A stretch of 64,000 nt of DNA, taken from positions 496,001-560,000 of the forward strand of contig NZ_JBBOCT010000001.1 of assembly GCF_038002605.1 (NCBI RefSeq). Direction: 5' to 3'. A program made the position numbers and the translations under genes. How positions within the stretch are numbered: the stretch's first letter is position 1; each line of letters starts with the position of its first letter. Shown one piece after another: positions 9,497 to 18,727 of this stretch. The notes beneath the pieces are model-generated. The model saw only the letters and a list, made by a program, of their open reading frames with translations. It made no database searches and had not been told where the DNA came from. Source of the stretch: Bacillus sp. FSL K6-3431 (GTDB lineage Bacteria > Bacillota > Bacilli > Bacillales > Bacillaceae_C).

Positions 9497-9940
9497 TTGA
9501 AAACAAAAAATAATGGATTTGCATTCCTTGAATTTATTACGATAAAGGAAATAGAGTTACAGAATTATCCCCCATTAGCTGGCTCTTATGCTGTTATAAA
9601 ATGTGAAGGGAAATATCTTCTTTGTTATAATATTTTCCGAAAACAATGGGAATTACCTGCTGGCCGAAGAGAAGCTGATGAAAGTCCAAAAGAATGTGCG
9701 ATAAGAGAGCTTTCGGAAGAAACCGGACAAATAGTCACCGATTTAGTATTTAAAGGTTTATTAAATGTAAAAAATACAATGAATGGAAACGTTAAATATA
9801 ATCCAGTATACTTCTCCAGCATTGATCAATTACAACCATTTGTAGAGAATGAGGAAACATCAGAAATAAAGTTATGGAACTTTGATGAAGAACTAGGTTG
9901 TATTGATGAAATAGATGTAAGGATTTTAGATTATGTTTAA
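9497..9940 (+). CDS. Nudix hydrolase
   Basis: The 147-residue protein has a canonical Nudix box: G-RREAD-E-SPKECAI-RELSEETG at about residues 55-77, with all metal-binding glutamates. The preceding strand YLLCYNIFRKQWELPAGRRE is the usual lead-in. TTG 9497 is chosen because AAAAGGAGGA lies seven bases before it and no better start exists. It is the second of six Nudix genes in the window. Substrate unknown; a damaged nucleotide or a nucleotide sugar is plausible. Confidence 0.88.
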   Translation: MKTKNNGFAFLEFITIKEIELQNYPPLAGSYAVIKCEGKYLLCYNIFRKQWELPAGRREADESPKECAIRELSEETGQIVTDLVFKGLLNVKNTMNGNVKYNPVYFSSIDQLQPFVENEETSEIKLWNFDEELGCIDEIDVRILDYV

Positions 9941-10312
9941 ATGTAATTTTGACATGTTTATTAAAGTAGACATTAAAATGACTTTTTGTGATTAATAGGG
10001 TATCAAGGAAGAATGGAAGCTGTAATGATGATAGCTTTTATTGTTTTGAATTAAAGAGAGAATAGTATGATCAAATGTTAGTCGGATTAATCAGAATTAA
10101 TCCGCCACTACTTAATCGACATGACACGCCTAAAGAATATGCTAAAAAACTAATGGAAATTCCCCTGCAGGAATCGATAACAAAATTCCTGGATTAGATT
10201 CTTAAATTGCGTTAAGAGGGGCGATCAACATTTCTAATTTATCGACCTTGGGCAATGTCAGTTCCTTACGTACAATGCTCAGTATCAAAAGAAATTAATA
10301 AAGGAGCATTTT
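9941..10312. other. Spacer with a gene fragment
   Basis: The only coding-like stretch is 10069-10197 (+), a 42-codon open piece without a proper start that ends in LQESITKFLD. It contains INPPLLNRHDTPKEYAKKLM, which looks like real protein but belongs to no family I can name. It may be the tail of a deleted gene. The rest shows no promoter or RNA signal beyond the ribosome site of the next gene. Confidence 0.35.
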
Positions 10313-10717
10313 ATGACCATTGATTGTGTATTTTGTCATCCAAAATTGGAACCAAGACAAAAGATTCTATTTAGTAATGAATATTGTATGTTTTTACAAT
10401 TAGAAAAAGCTCAAATCAAAGGTAATCAATTGGAAGGGGCAGGACTAATAGTCCCGAAAAAACATAGAGAAACCGTATTTGAATTAACACATGATGAATG
10501 GAATGCAACATACACACTTCTTCAAGATGTGAGGGGATATTTAGACAAAATGTATCATCCTCAGGGATATAATCTTGGGTGGAATTGTGGTGAAATCGGC
10601 GGGCAACATATCTTCCATGCTCATTTTCATGTTTTGCCAAGGTATGTAGATGAACCACTTGCGGGTAAAGGTATACGATATATGTTTAAGGGCCCGGAAA
10701 ATAAAAGAATGAGATAA
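10313..10717 (+). CDS. HIT-family hydrolase
   Basis: The 134-residue protein starts with a zinc-type pair (CVFCHPKLEP) and carries the histidine triad HIFHAHFHVLPR at about residues 99-110, with the second triad His as nucleophile. HIT proteins split the phosphate bond in nucleotides with amine, sulfate or nucleotide leaving groups (Ap4A, AMP-lysine and similar). The lead-in GAGLIVPKKHRETVFELT also fits. ATG 10313 follows AAAGGAGCA. Two Nudix genes follow at once, which suggests a group handling modified nucleotides. Confidence 0.9.
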   Translation: MTIDCVFCHPKLEPRQKILFSNEYCMFLQLEKAQIKGNQLEGAGLIVPKKHRETVFELTHDEWNATYTLLQDVRGYLDKMYHPQGYNLGWNCGEIGGQHIFHAHFHVLPRYVDEPLAGKGIRYMFKGPENKRMR

Positions 10718-10753
10718 TAACTTTTATACTAATATTTACATAGGGTGATAAAC

Positions 10754-11176
10754 GTGGATCATATAATTCATAGGTTTTGGACTGTGGTGATGATACAAGA
10801 TGGGGATAAAGTGTTGCTATTGAATAGACAACATGATCATTTTAAAGGTTTTATCCCACCAGGTGGAAAAGTGGAATTCCCGGAAGGTTTTGTGGAAGAG
10901 GCGATTCGAGAAGTAAGGGAAGAAACAGGTCTTGAGGTTAGTAATCTAATTTTTAAGGGCATTTCCGAATATGTTAATCCTAAAGCAAAAGTATCATATA
11001 TGATGTTCAATTATTTAACCAAGGATTTTCAAGGTAAGCTGTTAGAAAATCCCCCAGAAGGAAAGCTGTATTGGGTGAAAATTGATGAAGTAAGCGATTT
11101 GCCGATGCAGGAAGATATTAGATTGCGATTTCATTTGTTTTTTGAACCAGGTACATTCGAAATTGAGACTGTTTGA
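10754..11176 (+). CDS. Nudix hydrolase, 8-oxo-dGTP diphosphatase-like
   Basis: The canonical box G-KVEFP-E-GFVEEAI-REVREETGL lies at about residues 38-60. The sequence around it (VVMIQDGDKVLLLNRQ, FKGFIPPGGK) and the later YWVKIDEVSDLPM resemble MutT/YjhB-type enzymes that remove oxidised purine nucleotides. GTG 10754 is preferred over GTG 10745 because AGGGTG then lies at normal spacing. It lies 36 bases after the HIT gene and is probably cotranscribed. The specific substrate is inference. Confidence 0.87.
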   Translation: MDHIIHRFWTVVMIQDGDKVLLLNRQHDHFKGFIPPGGKVEFPEGFVEEAIREVREETGLEVSNLIFKGISEYVNPKAKVSYMMFNYLTKDFQGKLLENPPEGKLYWVKIDEVSDLPMQEDIRLRFHLFFEPGTFEIETV

Positions 11177-11240
11177 GATGAAGACAAATGAAACTAGTGA
11201 AATTATTATAAGAAATACATAAAAGACGAGGGGGGAAAGA

Positions 11241-11744
11241 TTGGAGAAAACAAAAATATATCACCGTGCTTTTGGTGTTTATGGTATTTGTTTAGAAGAT
11301 GAAAAACTCTTGGTGATAAATAAAAAGGGTGGGCCTTATACAAATCGTTATGATCTTCCAGGGGGAAGTTTAGAAGACGCAGAAAGTTTATCCATTGCTA
11401 TGAAAAGAGAATTTTCCGAAGAGACAGGTCTAAAAATTGAAATTCACAAAAACATCGGTGTAATCGATTTTATGCTCCCTTGGGAATGGAAAGGGTTTAC
11501 TGATGTTCACCATATTGCTGTGTTCTATTTAGTTAAGCACAAAAGTGGTTCTTTAACAGAACCTCTGCAATTTGAGGGGCAAGACTCACTTGGAGCTGTA
11601 TGGGTTTCAATAGAAGATATTTCAGTAGAAAATGCTTCTCCATTGGTTCTAAAAGCATTTGAATGGGTGAAAAATAATAACTTAGGTTTAGATGTGGAGA
11701 GCTATAAGCAGTGGGAAGTAAAAAAGGAACGGAAAAGTAAGTGA
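11241..11744 (+). CDS. Nudix hydrolase
   Basis: The 167-residue protein has a canonical box G-GSLEDA-E-SLSIAMK-REFSEETGL at about residues 41-63. The lead-in is KKGGPYTNRYDLPGGS. A His-rich segment after the box (FTDVHHIAVFY) and the WVSIEDIS strand fit a compact Nudix fold with a charged tail (QWEVKKERKSK). TTG 11241 follows GAGGGGGGAAAGA, an unusually strong site. It is third in a HIT-Nudix-Nudix row reading the same way. Substrate unknown. Confidence 0.87.
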   Translation: MEKTKIYHRAFGVYGICLEDEKLLVINKKGGPYTNRYDLPGGSLEDAESLSIAMKREFSEETGLKIEIHKNIGVIDFMLPWEWKGFTDVHHIAVFYLVKHKSGSLTEPLQFEGQDSLGAVWVSIEDISVENASPLVLKAFEWVKNNNLGLDVESYKQWEVKKERKSK

Positions 11745-11904
11745 GAGGATGAAATTATCAGTATCGTATTCCTTCTCGCCTATCCAGACGAACGAAAGGG
11801 ATATGAGATAGTAGATTGTATTTTCCCTCCGTATTTTTAACGAGGAATTAGGCTTATGATCTTCAATAATAATGCCCTATAGCTGAGGACCTTTATACAA
11901 ATAA

Positions 11905-12057
11905 ATCTCAGGAGGAATGGTTATAGATAATAATACTCCAGATTGATATAAGTTCTGTCTTGATAATACAACAGTTACCATGAATTCGGTAGGTTATGAT
12001 AAATCATTAGCAAATATGAAAGCACTGATAGAGGGAAAAGAACTACCATTCGTTTAA
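11905..12057 (+). pseudogene. Fragment of an unidentified gene
   Basis: Reading on from GGAATGGTT gives GMVIDNNTPD, a stop, then YKFCLDNTTVTMNSVGYDK and a tail ending in GKELPFV at TAA 12055-12057. The same frame continues after the stop, so this looks like the C-terminal part of a gene with a nonsense mutation. I do not recognise the family. Around it, 11745-11904 and 12058-12235 show nothing else of note. Confidence 0.4.
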
Positions 12058-12235
12058 ATAATAACACACAGGACAATTAAATCCTTGTACCACTAAAAAG
12101 TGTTAGTTCAATAACTTCAACAAAAAAGAACGTCAATCCTTCTTGGATCAACGCTCTCGATAATTGAAGATCGTTTCGCAATGTATGATTAATTTTTAAC
12201 ATCTTACATATTTGCGTTTGAAACCAAGCTTTCCT

Positions 12236-12830
12236 TTATCGACTTCTTTTTGAATGCTTTCGTAAGCGTTTAAGAAACTGCTTTTTTTCTTGTCCCGTTT
12301 GACTTCTACTATATACTGCCTTTGCGGTCTCGACTGCCTTTTCATGGAGTGGCAAATATTAAATCCCTACGGTGTATAGAAAATTATTCATAGCGGATTT
12401 CGTTCGTTCCGGTGAATCGTGAATCGTATTTTTCACAATATCAAGCATATTGGAAATCTTGCTTTCGGAAAATTCAACGTCTAGTCGATTTCCTAAAAGC
12501 CAGCAGTAGCAACTCCAGCCCGCTGACATTCTCAGTTCTTCATCGTTTGCTATCCATTTATCAGCAACTTCTTGTGCAATATCTGACTCTGATAAAGTTA
12601 CGGCCACTACATAATCTGACAGCATATAAAAATACGACGCATCCATCCAACGATCATAATCCGACTCAGTCATTGCTTTTGGGTCTGCAATAATACCTGC
12701 AAAGTACATTGCATCATAGTTCCCTGTGGCATAAAGTTCTTCAGCTAAACGCTGATTTATTTTTATTTCCTTTCCGATTGGTTTCATAGCACCTGTAGCC
12801 ACACCAAAAAGCGGCTCGTGCCTACAGTAC
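12236..12830 (-). pseudogene. DNA alkylation repair (AlkD-like) gene remnant
   Basis: On the minus strand the frame reads FGVATGAMKPIGKEIKI, LAEELYATGNYDAMYFAGI and SAGWSCYCWLLGNRLD, the HEAT-like repeat pattern of AlkD-type DNA glycosylases. An in-frame TAA follows TVGI at 12359. The same frame then continues YLPLHEKAVETAKAVYS down to 12236, so a nonsense change, not a shift, cut the end. Upstream of about 12830 the N-terminal part breaks up into stops. Such proteins remove alkylated bases; this copy should be inactive. Confidence 0.7.
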
Positions 12831-13276
12831 CATTATCCTATAACAAACTCTTACCATTTGTCACAAAACTTCCGTTAATTGCATGGATGTTATATAGGAA
12901 ACTACTAAATGTTTGCGATTGGGGACTATGTTCACGAACTGGTGTATTCAGAAACCCACTTTTTTACAATGGTTTCTGTTACAGTTACAGTTGCTTGCAA
13001 CACTTAGAATCTAGTTAAATAGCCCGTTTACAGAAGACTGATCTTAAAACAACTATAACATTTTTGATTCCAAAAACTATGTTTTTTATCTTTGATTACA
13101 CTAGAAGGAATGAAGTGGTAAACAGTCTGTCATTCATTATGTCAAGGATGGTACATTTCATTGGCCGTAATCAGTCTATAGGAAATAAGAGATCTACTAC
13201 CAAATGATTGTTGTAATGTGGATGAAATAAAATGACCCTGGTTTAATATAGTGTCCTAAAAAGTTCCCTTAATGAG
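12831..13276. other. Spacer without recognisable genes
   Basis: The first part is probably the eroded N-terminus of the AlkD-like remnant. Open frames here (for example 12818-13018 on the plus strand) have no ribosome site and no protein-like composition. No promoter, repeat or RNA structure stands out before the hairpin at 13277. Confidence 0.4.
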
Positions 13277-13320
13277 AAAAGAAGCTAACTACACATATAT
13301 ATCGGTTGTTAGCTTCTTTT
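13277..13320. terminator. Bidirectional terminator
   Basis: AAAAGAAGCTAAC (13277-13289) pairs with GTTAGCTTCTTTT (13308-13320). The A-run before and T-run after the stem let it act in both directions. It probably serves the minus-strand YheE-like gene just to its right. Confidence 0.75.
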
Positions 13321-13435
13321 ATTATCTCATCTGGTATATTGAGATTTTACAAATCTTACTTTTCAAGGGTCTAGTTCGACCCTAAGATTATTAATTATTA
13401 TCTACGAGTAAAAATGTTTTTTTAGTATGACCTTA

Positions 13436-13654
13436 TCAGTGATCTAATCGACTTGTCATAAAGTCAGAAATCTTGGATTCTACAACTTCAAGGTCAGTCC
13501 CTTCCAGAATACTTTTAGGGTGCGGATGAAACCACTGAATTTTTTCATCATGGAAAATACCTTGATAGATATGCCCTTCAATGTTTAGTGTAAATTGATG
13601 GCGTTCATGAATTTGGTCTTCGAATAATGTTTTTACTTCAATATTTTGAAACAC
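13436..13654 (-). CDS. YheE-like protein (DUF5342)
   Basis: The 72-residue product begins MFQNIEVKTLFEDQIHER and has the short beta-rich pattern FTLNIEGHIYQGIFHDEKIQWFHP of the YheE/DUF5342 family found across Bacillus. The function is unknown. On the minus strand the ATG follows TATGAGGAGG at good spacing. A bidirectional terminator lies 115 bases downstream. The length fits the family. Confidence 0.7.
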   Translation of the reverse strand: MFQNIEVKTLFEDQIHERHQFTLNIEGHIYQGIFHDEKIQWFHPHPKSILEGTDLEVVESKISDFMTSRLDH

Positions 13655-13902
13655 GCTGAAAACCTCCTCATATATTTACTTACATATTTCTTCTTAAATG
13701 ATTCTAATATGTGTTGCTTGTATATTTTATATTAACTACTTTTATTGAGAATATAAAAAGGAGAAGATTAAAATTTCATGAGAAAGTCAAAATGAAAAAA
13801 TAAATTTTATTATAATAATGCCGATATTAAAGATGAAGTTCTTGCCATTTCAAAAAAAGGGTAGAAGAATCCCTATTTGAAATGACTTTTCTTCAGTTGC
13901 CA

Positions 13903-14082
13903 TTACGTGTTCATAATCAGAGTTTCTCCTTTTCGTAATATTGTATTTGCTAACTTTACATTTAAACCAAGTTCGAAAAGAGCATCTATTGTAGATTTAA
14001 TGAAAGATGCATTTTCCTGTTTTCGACCGTCTGAACAAGAAATTAAACCAACACAGTCTCCTTTATTAATGAAATTGTTCAA
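13903..14082 (-). pseudogene. N-terminal fragment of an LD-carboxypeptidase (S66) gene
   Basis: The minus strand has an excellent ribosome site (TAGGAGGAG) before TTG 14082. The peptide MNNFINKGDCVGLISCSDGR then resembles the start of S66 LD-carboxypeptidases (MccF/LdcA type), whose first strand ends near a GL-x-CS element. The frame stops at 13903 after about 60 residues, where the family needs about 300, and no continuation is found downstream. This is a 5' remnant of a deleted peptidoglycan-recycling or peptide-antibiotic immunity gene. Confidence 0.5.
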
Positions 14083-14621
14083 ATGCACTCCTCCTAAAAA
14101 ACTATCGCTTCTAATACATTATTCGCTACTTAGCAGATCTTCCCTTTTTTTATAAAAGGTCCACTTAAGATTATGTGCTGAATAAAGTATCAACAAAGAC
14201 AACAATTATTGGATCTGAATCTTATATAGATGTTCAACTCTTTCAACAGAAATGAATAAACTTACTTGTATTAATAGGAGGGTAGATTGTGCTTATTACG
14301 CCTTTATGTAGAACAAGGGCTATGGAACAGACAGATAAATCCAATTTAGAGGGACTAATTAATAGTAATAACAAGAGAGGAGCTGACCGGGCAGAATTAT
14401 TTCAAGAGAAGGGGATGGAAATCACGATTATCCAAAAAAAACTAGTAAAATACAATACTATAAATAAACAAAAAAATTCATTTTCCAACATTTATTCATT
14501 ATTTACTTTTGTACTATTTAGTTAAGAAAAAATAGGGGGACCTCTGTAAGACTGGTTAAATTATAGAACGATAAGAAGGGGGAGCAAAGAAATATATATT
14601 TTTTGTGGGTTATTGTCATAT
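14083..14621. other. Spacer with one doubtful small frame
   Basis: A 78-codon plus-strand frame (14289-14525) has a GTG start after ATAGGAGGG. However, the product (MLITPLCRTRAMEQTDKSN onwards) ends in a low-complexity Asn/Lys/Phe stretch and matches nothing known. It may be the 5' end of a lost gene. No other signal is evident before the hairpin at 14622. Confidence 0.3.
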
Positions 14622-14653
14622 AAATTAGATCCCCTTAAAGGGGGATCTAATTT
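14622..14653 (-). terminator. Terminator of the polyamine operon
   Basis: AAATTAGATCCCC (14622-14634) pairs with GGGGATCTAATTT (14641-14653) around a short AAAG-type loop. It is a perfect stem two bases past the end of nspC, the last gene of the minus-strand operon. The U-tract is modest, so some read-through is possible. Confidence 0.8.
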
Positions 14654-14654
14654 G

Positions 14655-15791
14655 TTAAGATAAACGATTTCTAAAATCTTCAAACCCAAATTGTTTAATG
14701 ACTTTGACTCCATCGTTTACAGTGTTAAGAACGATGGAAGGTAAGTTGATACCATTAAATGTATTGTTTTTCACCATTGAATAGTGGGCCATATCACAAA
14801 ACACGAGTTTGTCACCTGGATATAAAGGCTGATCGAAAGAATAATCACCAATAACATCACCGGCAAGGCAAGTAGGTCCGCCAAATCTGTAGGTGTGCGC
14901 CTTTTCATTGGGCATTCCCGCACCGATGATTTCGGGACGATAGGGCATTTCTAATACATCAGGCATATGGCATGCTGCGGACGTATCTAAAATAGCAATC
15001 GGCATGCCATTATCGATCGTATCTAAAACGGTCGCAACAAGAAATCCAGTATTTAGAGCGACAGCTTCACCAGGCTCTAGATACACATCAACACCGTATT
15101 TATCCTTCATATACAGGATCGAGCGAATAAGTGTTTCCATATCATAATCTGGTCTAGTGATATGATGCCCACCTCCGAAGTTGATCCATTTCATCTTTTT
15201 AAAATATTTTCCAAATTTCTCATCGACAACTTGAACCGTACGCTCAAGCGTATCAGAGTTTTGTTCGCACATCGTGTGAAAATGTAATCCGTCTATTCCA
15301 TCTAGTTGGTTCGGCTCAAAATTTTCTAATGTGACGCCAAACCTAGAGTGGGCAAAACATGGATTGTACATATCAACTTCGATTTCAGAGTATTCCGGGT
15401 TAATACGAAGGCCGCATTCGATCTGTTTCGGATGACTTTTAACTTTCCCCTTGAACTTATTCCATTGCTGAAAAGAATTAAACACAATATGATCCGAATA
15501 AGAAAGGATTTCGTCAAAATCGGTATCTGAAAACGCAGGGGCATATGTGTGAACTTCCTTGCCCATTTCTTCATAACCAAGTCTTGCTTCTAGTACGGAG
15601 CTTGAAGTTACTCCTTGTAAGTATTCTCCAAGTAATGGATAAACAGAGAACATAGAAAAACCCTTCTGTGCAAGGAGAATTTTACTGCCTGTACGATCTG
15701 CAACAGATTTTAGCTTTTCCAAATTTTTAATGAGTAGCCCTTCATCAACGACATAGCATGGAGAGGGTAGGGCCTTCAAATCAATGTTCAA
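14655..15791 (-). CDS. nspC: Carboxynorspermidine/carboxyspermidine decarboxylase
   Basis: This PLP enzyme of the alanine racemase fold (fold III) removes CO2 from carboxyspermidine or carboxynorspermidine to give spermidine or norspermidine. The 378-residue length fits NspC. Visible features are the N-terminal Lys segment SKILLAQKGFSMFS (PLP-binding Lys), GLHFHTMCEQ, the glycine loop INFGGGHHITRPDYD, EPGEAV, and the C-terminal strand-forming CLAGDVIGDY with its active-site Cys. The TTG start follows AAGGGGGAAC. It is the last gene of the operon, 13 bases after the dehydrogenase that makes its substrate. Confidence 0.92.
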   Translation of the reverse strand: MNIDLKALPSPCYVVDEGLLIKNLEKLKSVADRTGSKILLAQKGFSMFSVYPLLGEYLQGVTSSSVLEARLGYEEMGKEVHTYAPAFSDTDFDEILSYSDHIVFNSFQQWNKFKGKVKSHPKQIECGLRINPEYSEIEVDMYNPCFAHSRFGVTLENFEPNQLDGIDGLHFHTMCEQNSDTLERTVQVVDEKFGKYFKKMKWINFGGGHHITRPDYDMETLIRSILYMKDKYGVDVYLEPGEAVALNTGFLVATVLDTIDNGMPIAILDTSAACHMPDVLEMPYRPEIIGAGMPNEKAHTYRFGGPTCLAGDVIGDYSFDQPLYPGDKLVFCDMAHYSMVKNNTFNGINLPSIVLNTVNDGVKVIKQFGFEDFRNRLS

Positions 15792-15804
15792 ATATAGTTC
15801 CCCC

Positions 15805-17004
15805 TTAGTCGATCAGTTTAGGATCGAAGCTTTCTTGCCACGGTAGACCGTATTTGTTAAGTGCATCCATAAATGGATCTGGATTAAACTCTTCAATATT
15901 ATAAACGCCTGGCTTCTTCCATTTCCCAGTCATTACCATCATCGCACCAATCATCGCTGGCACGCCAGTTGTATAGGATATCGCTTGTGAGCCAACTTCT
16001 GCATAGCATTCTTCATGGACACACACATTGTAAACATAATATGTTTTCGGCTTTCCATCTTTCACACCTTGGAAAATACAACCGATATTTGTTTTCCCTT
16101 TTGTTCTAGGTCCAAGGGATGCTGGATCTGGTAGAACGGCTTTTAAAAATTGTAACGGAACAATCTCTTTTCCTTCATAGTTGATTGGTTCAATAGAAGT
16201 CATTCCAACGTTTTCAAGTACCTTTAAATGGTTTAAATAGCTTTCTGAGAACGTCATCCAAAAACGAATTTTGTTTACACCTTTAATATTGATTGCCAAA
16301 GACTCTAATTCTTCATGATGAAGTAAGTAAATATCTTTTGGTCCAATTTCGGGTAGGTCATACACGCGTTTAATTGACATTGGTTCTGTTTCGATAAACT
16401 CGCCATTTTCAAAATAGCTTCCGTTAGCCGTTATTTCCCGAATGTTAATTTCAGGATTGAAGTTTGTTGCAAAAGGATAGCCATGATCGCCTGCATTCGC
16501 ATCGACAATGTCAATCGAATGAATTTCATCAAAATGATGTTTTTGTGCATGAGCAGAGAATACACCTGTTACACCTGGATCAAAGCCACTTCCAAGTAGG
16601 GCAGTAATTCCCGCCTTTTCAAACTTTTCTCTATATGCCCATTGCCATTTATATTCAAATTTCGCCGTATCAATGGGCTCATAGTTAGCTGTGTCCACAT
16701 AGTCGACTCCAGTAGCAAGACATGCATCCATAATCGTTAAATCTTGATAAGGTAACGCAACGTTAATAACGATATCAGGTTGGAAGCGAGTGATTAATTC
16801 AACGAGTTCCTCCACGTTATCAGCATCAACTTGAGCTGTTTGAATTTTAGTACGGCCGCTGTCTAGCTTTGCTTTTAAAGCATCACATTTTGATACAGTA
16901 CGACTTGCAATACATATTTCTTCAAACACATCAGGAACCTGACAACATTTATGCACAACTACACCGGCAACTCCGCCAGCACCAATAATTAAAGCTTTTC
17001 CCAT
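15805..17004 (-). CDS. Carboxynorspermidine/carboxyspermidine dehydrogenase
   Basis: The 399-residue protein is a saccharopine dehydrogenase-like enzyme. It should condense aspartate beta-semialdehyde with putrescine or diaminopropane and reduce the Schiff base with NADPH to carboxy(nor)spermidine. The N-terminal Rossmann loop is IIGAGGVAGVV, followed by EICIASRTVSKCDALK. VNVALPYQDLTIMDACLATG and LGSGFDPGVTGVFSAH are typical of the CASDH group. Position next to nspC and downstream of putrescine-making genes supports the call over lysine biosynthesis. Spacing to speB is 27 bases. Confidence 0.92.
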   Translation of the reverse strand: MGKALIIGAGGVAGVVVHKCCQVPDVFEEICIASRTVSKCDALKAKLDSGRTKIQTAQVDADNVEELVELITRFQPDIVINVALPYQDLTIMDACLATGVDYVDTANYEPIDTAKFEYKWQWAYREKFEKAGITALLGSGFDPGVTGVFSAHAQKHHFDEIHSIDIVDANAGDHGYPFATNFNPEINIREITANGSYFENGEFIETEPMSIKRVYDLPEIGPKDIYLLHHEELESLAINIKGVNKIRFWMTFSESYLNHLKVLENVGMTSIEPINYEGKEIVPLQFLKAVLPDPASLGPRTKGKTNIGCIFQGVKDGKPKTYYVYNVCVHEECYAEVGSQAISYTTGVPAMIGAMMVMTGKWKKPGVYNIEEFNPDPFMDALNKYGLPWQESFDPKLID

Positions 17005-17031
17005 AATTAAACACCACCATAAGTTAATTTT

Positions 17032-17886
17032 TTATTTTGATTCAATAGCCAAAAGTAATTCCCGTAGCACTTTGCATGCGACAGCTGTAGAAACGCCGCT
17101 CTGATCATAGACTGGCGATAGCTCATTCACGTCACAGCCGACAATATTAAGATTGCTTACTGTTAAAATTGCATTTAGAAGCTCCATAAAACTAACACCA
17201 CCTGCTTCAGGTGTACCTGTTCCAGGGAAAACCGAGGGATCAAGGACATCTAAATCAATCGTAAGATACACAGGTTTCCCTTGTAGTTTTTCAACAACAT
17301 TCTCTAATCCATTGAAGTTAAATTTATTTGTGTAGACATGACCTTTTCCCCATTTAAATTCACTGCGGTCTCCAGAGCGAATACCAAATTGAAAAATTTT
17401 ATCGTCTCCAAGTAAATCCCAAACTCTGCGAATTACCGTTGCATGGGAAAGAGATTCTTCAAGATAATCGTCACGTAAGTCTGTATGAGCATCAAATTGG
17501 ATGACATGTAAATCAGGATATTGTTTTACCATAGATCTAACAGTACCTAACGTGACTAAATGTTCGCCACCGATCATACAGGGGATCTTTCCGTCTGCAA
17601 GAACCTGATCAGTAAATGCTTCAATTTGTCCTAAAGCTCTAGACGTATTTCCGAAGCTTAACTCTAAATCTCCACCATCAAATAAAGTAGTATCCTCTAA
17701 GTCCTTATCTTGATAAGGGCTATATGTTTCAATCCCAAATGATTCACTACGCATTGTTTTGCTAGCAAAGCGTGTCCCAGGGCGAAATGAAGTAGTAGAG
17801 TCAAAGGGGGCACCAAAAATAACAATCTTTGATTCTTCGTATTCATTGTCACACCCAATAAACGTTTCTATATTTTTATTCAACAT
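17032..17886 (-). CDS. speB: Agmatinase
   Basis: The ureohydrolase splits agmatine into putrescine and urea with two Mn ions. The metal ligands are all visible: GGEHLVTLG (His), QFDAHTDLRDDY (DAHTD) and TIDLDVLDPS (DxD), with a Glu in TGTPEAGG. The 284 residues match B. subtilis SpeB in length and pattern. The ATG lies inside the end of speE (11-base overlap), so the two are translationally coupled, as in the speEB pair of B. subtilis. Confidence 0.95.
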   Translation of the reverse strand: MLNKNIETFIGCDNEYEESKIVIFGAPFDSTTSFRPGTRFASKTMRSESFGIETYSPYQDKDLEDTTLFDGGDLELSFGNTSRALGQIEAFTDQVLADGKIPCMIGGEHLVTLGTVRSMVKQYPDLHVIQFDAHTDLRDDYLEESLSHATVIRRVWDLLGDDKIFQFGIRSGDRSEFKWGKGHVYTNKFNFNGLENVVEKLQGKPVYLTIDLDVLDPSVFPGTGTPEAGGVSFMELLNAILTVSNLNIVGCDVNELSPVYDQSGVSTAVACKVLRELLLAIESK

Positions 17887-18727
17887 CTTCCAACTGCTCC
17901 TTTACATAGTTTGGAAGGGCAAACGCGCCTACATGGATATCTGTATTGTAATATTTAGTTTTCAATCCAAGTTCATTCCATCTAGCTGCATCTAAATCTT
18001 GAATCGGATGAAACTTTTTAGATGCGAAGCCAAAGAGCCAGTGACCAGAAGGGTAGGTAGGCATATGAAACTGATACACTTTGCAAATTGGAAAATACTT
18101 TATAATCCGTTGATGTGCTCTTTTCATACTTGCTGCGTCTTCAGCATAAAATGGACTTTCATGCTGATTTACTAGAATCCCATCTTCAGCCAGGGCATGG
18201 AAACAATTCCCATAAAATTCTTTTGTAAACAATCCTTCACCAGGGCCAAATGGATCAGTAGAATCTACAATAATTAAATCATATTCATTTTCCTTATTTC
18301 GAATAAACTTCAGTCCATCTTCATAGTGGAGTTTCACCCTTGGATCATCTAGTTTTGATGCCGTCTGTGGTAAATATTCCTTGCAGACATCGACGACCAT
18401 TTTATCAATTTCAACCATATCAATATGCTCAATGGATGGATATTTAGTTAATTCACGAATCGTACCACCATCACCCGCTCCAATAACTAAAACTTTTCTT
18501 ATCATCGGATTGGTTGCAATTGCCACATGAGTAATCATTTCATGATAGATAAACTCGTCTTTTTCAGTTAGCATTACCAAGCTGTCAAGCGTAAGGATTT
18601 TTCCGAATTCTAGAGTTTCCAAAATATCAATCTTTTGAAATTCACTTTTTCCTGTAAAATGCTGTTTTTCGACCTTCATTGAAAATCGAACATTAGACGA
18701 ATGATCCTCTGTATACCATAAATTCAT
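17876..18727 (-). CDS. speE: Spermidine synthase
   Basis: The enzyme transfers the aminopropyl group from decarboxylated AdoMet to putrescine. Motifs seen in the 283 residues: VLVIGAGDGGTIRELTKY (nucleotide loop), HIDMVEIDKMVVDVCKEYLP (ribose-binding Glu/Asp), YEDGLKFI, and IIVDSTDPFGPGEGLFTKEF with the catalytic Asp. The start overlaps the speA stop by four bases (ATGA), a coupled arrangement. Having SpeE and SpeD in one operon with the carboxyspermidine enzymes means two independent routes to spermidine. Confidence 0.95.
   Translation of the reverse strand: MNLWYTEDHSSNVRFSMKVEKQHFTGKSEFQKIDILETLEFGKILTLDSLVMLTEKDEFIYHEMITHVAIATNPMIRKVLVIGAGDGGTIRELTKYPSIEHIDMVEIDKMVVDVCKEYLPQTASKLDDPRVKLHYEDGLKFIRNKENEYDLIIVDSTDPFGPGEGLFTKEFYGNCFHALAEDGILVNQHESPFYAEDAASMKRAHQRIIKYFPICKVYQFHMPTYPSGHWLFGFASKKFHPIQDLDAARWNELGLKTKYYNTDIHVGAFALPNYVKEQLEDVE

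Noticed and set aside
12412..12693. Plus-strand open frame opposite the AlkD remnant
   Set aside because: It is the shadow of the minus-strand coding frame, which has clear protein similarity.
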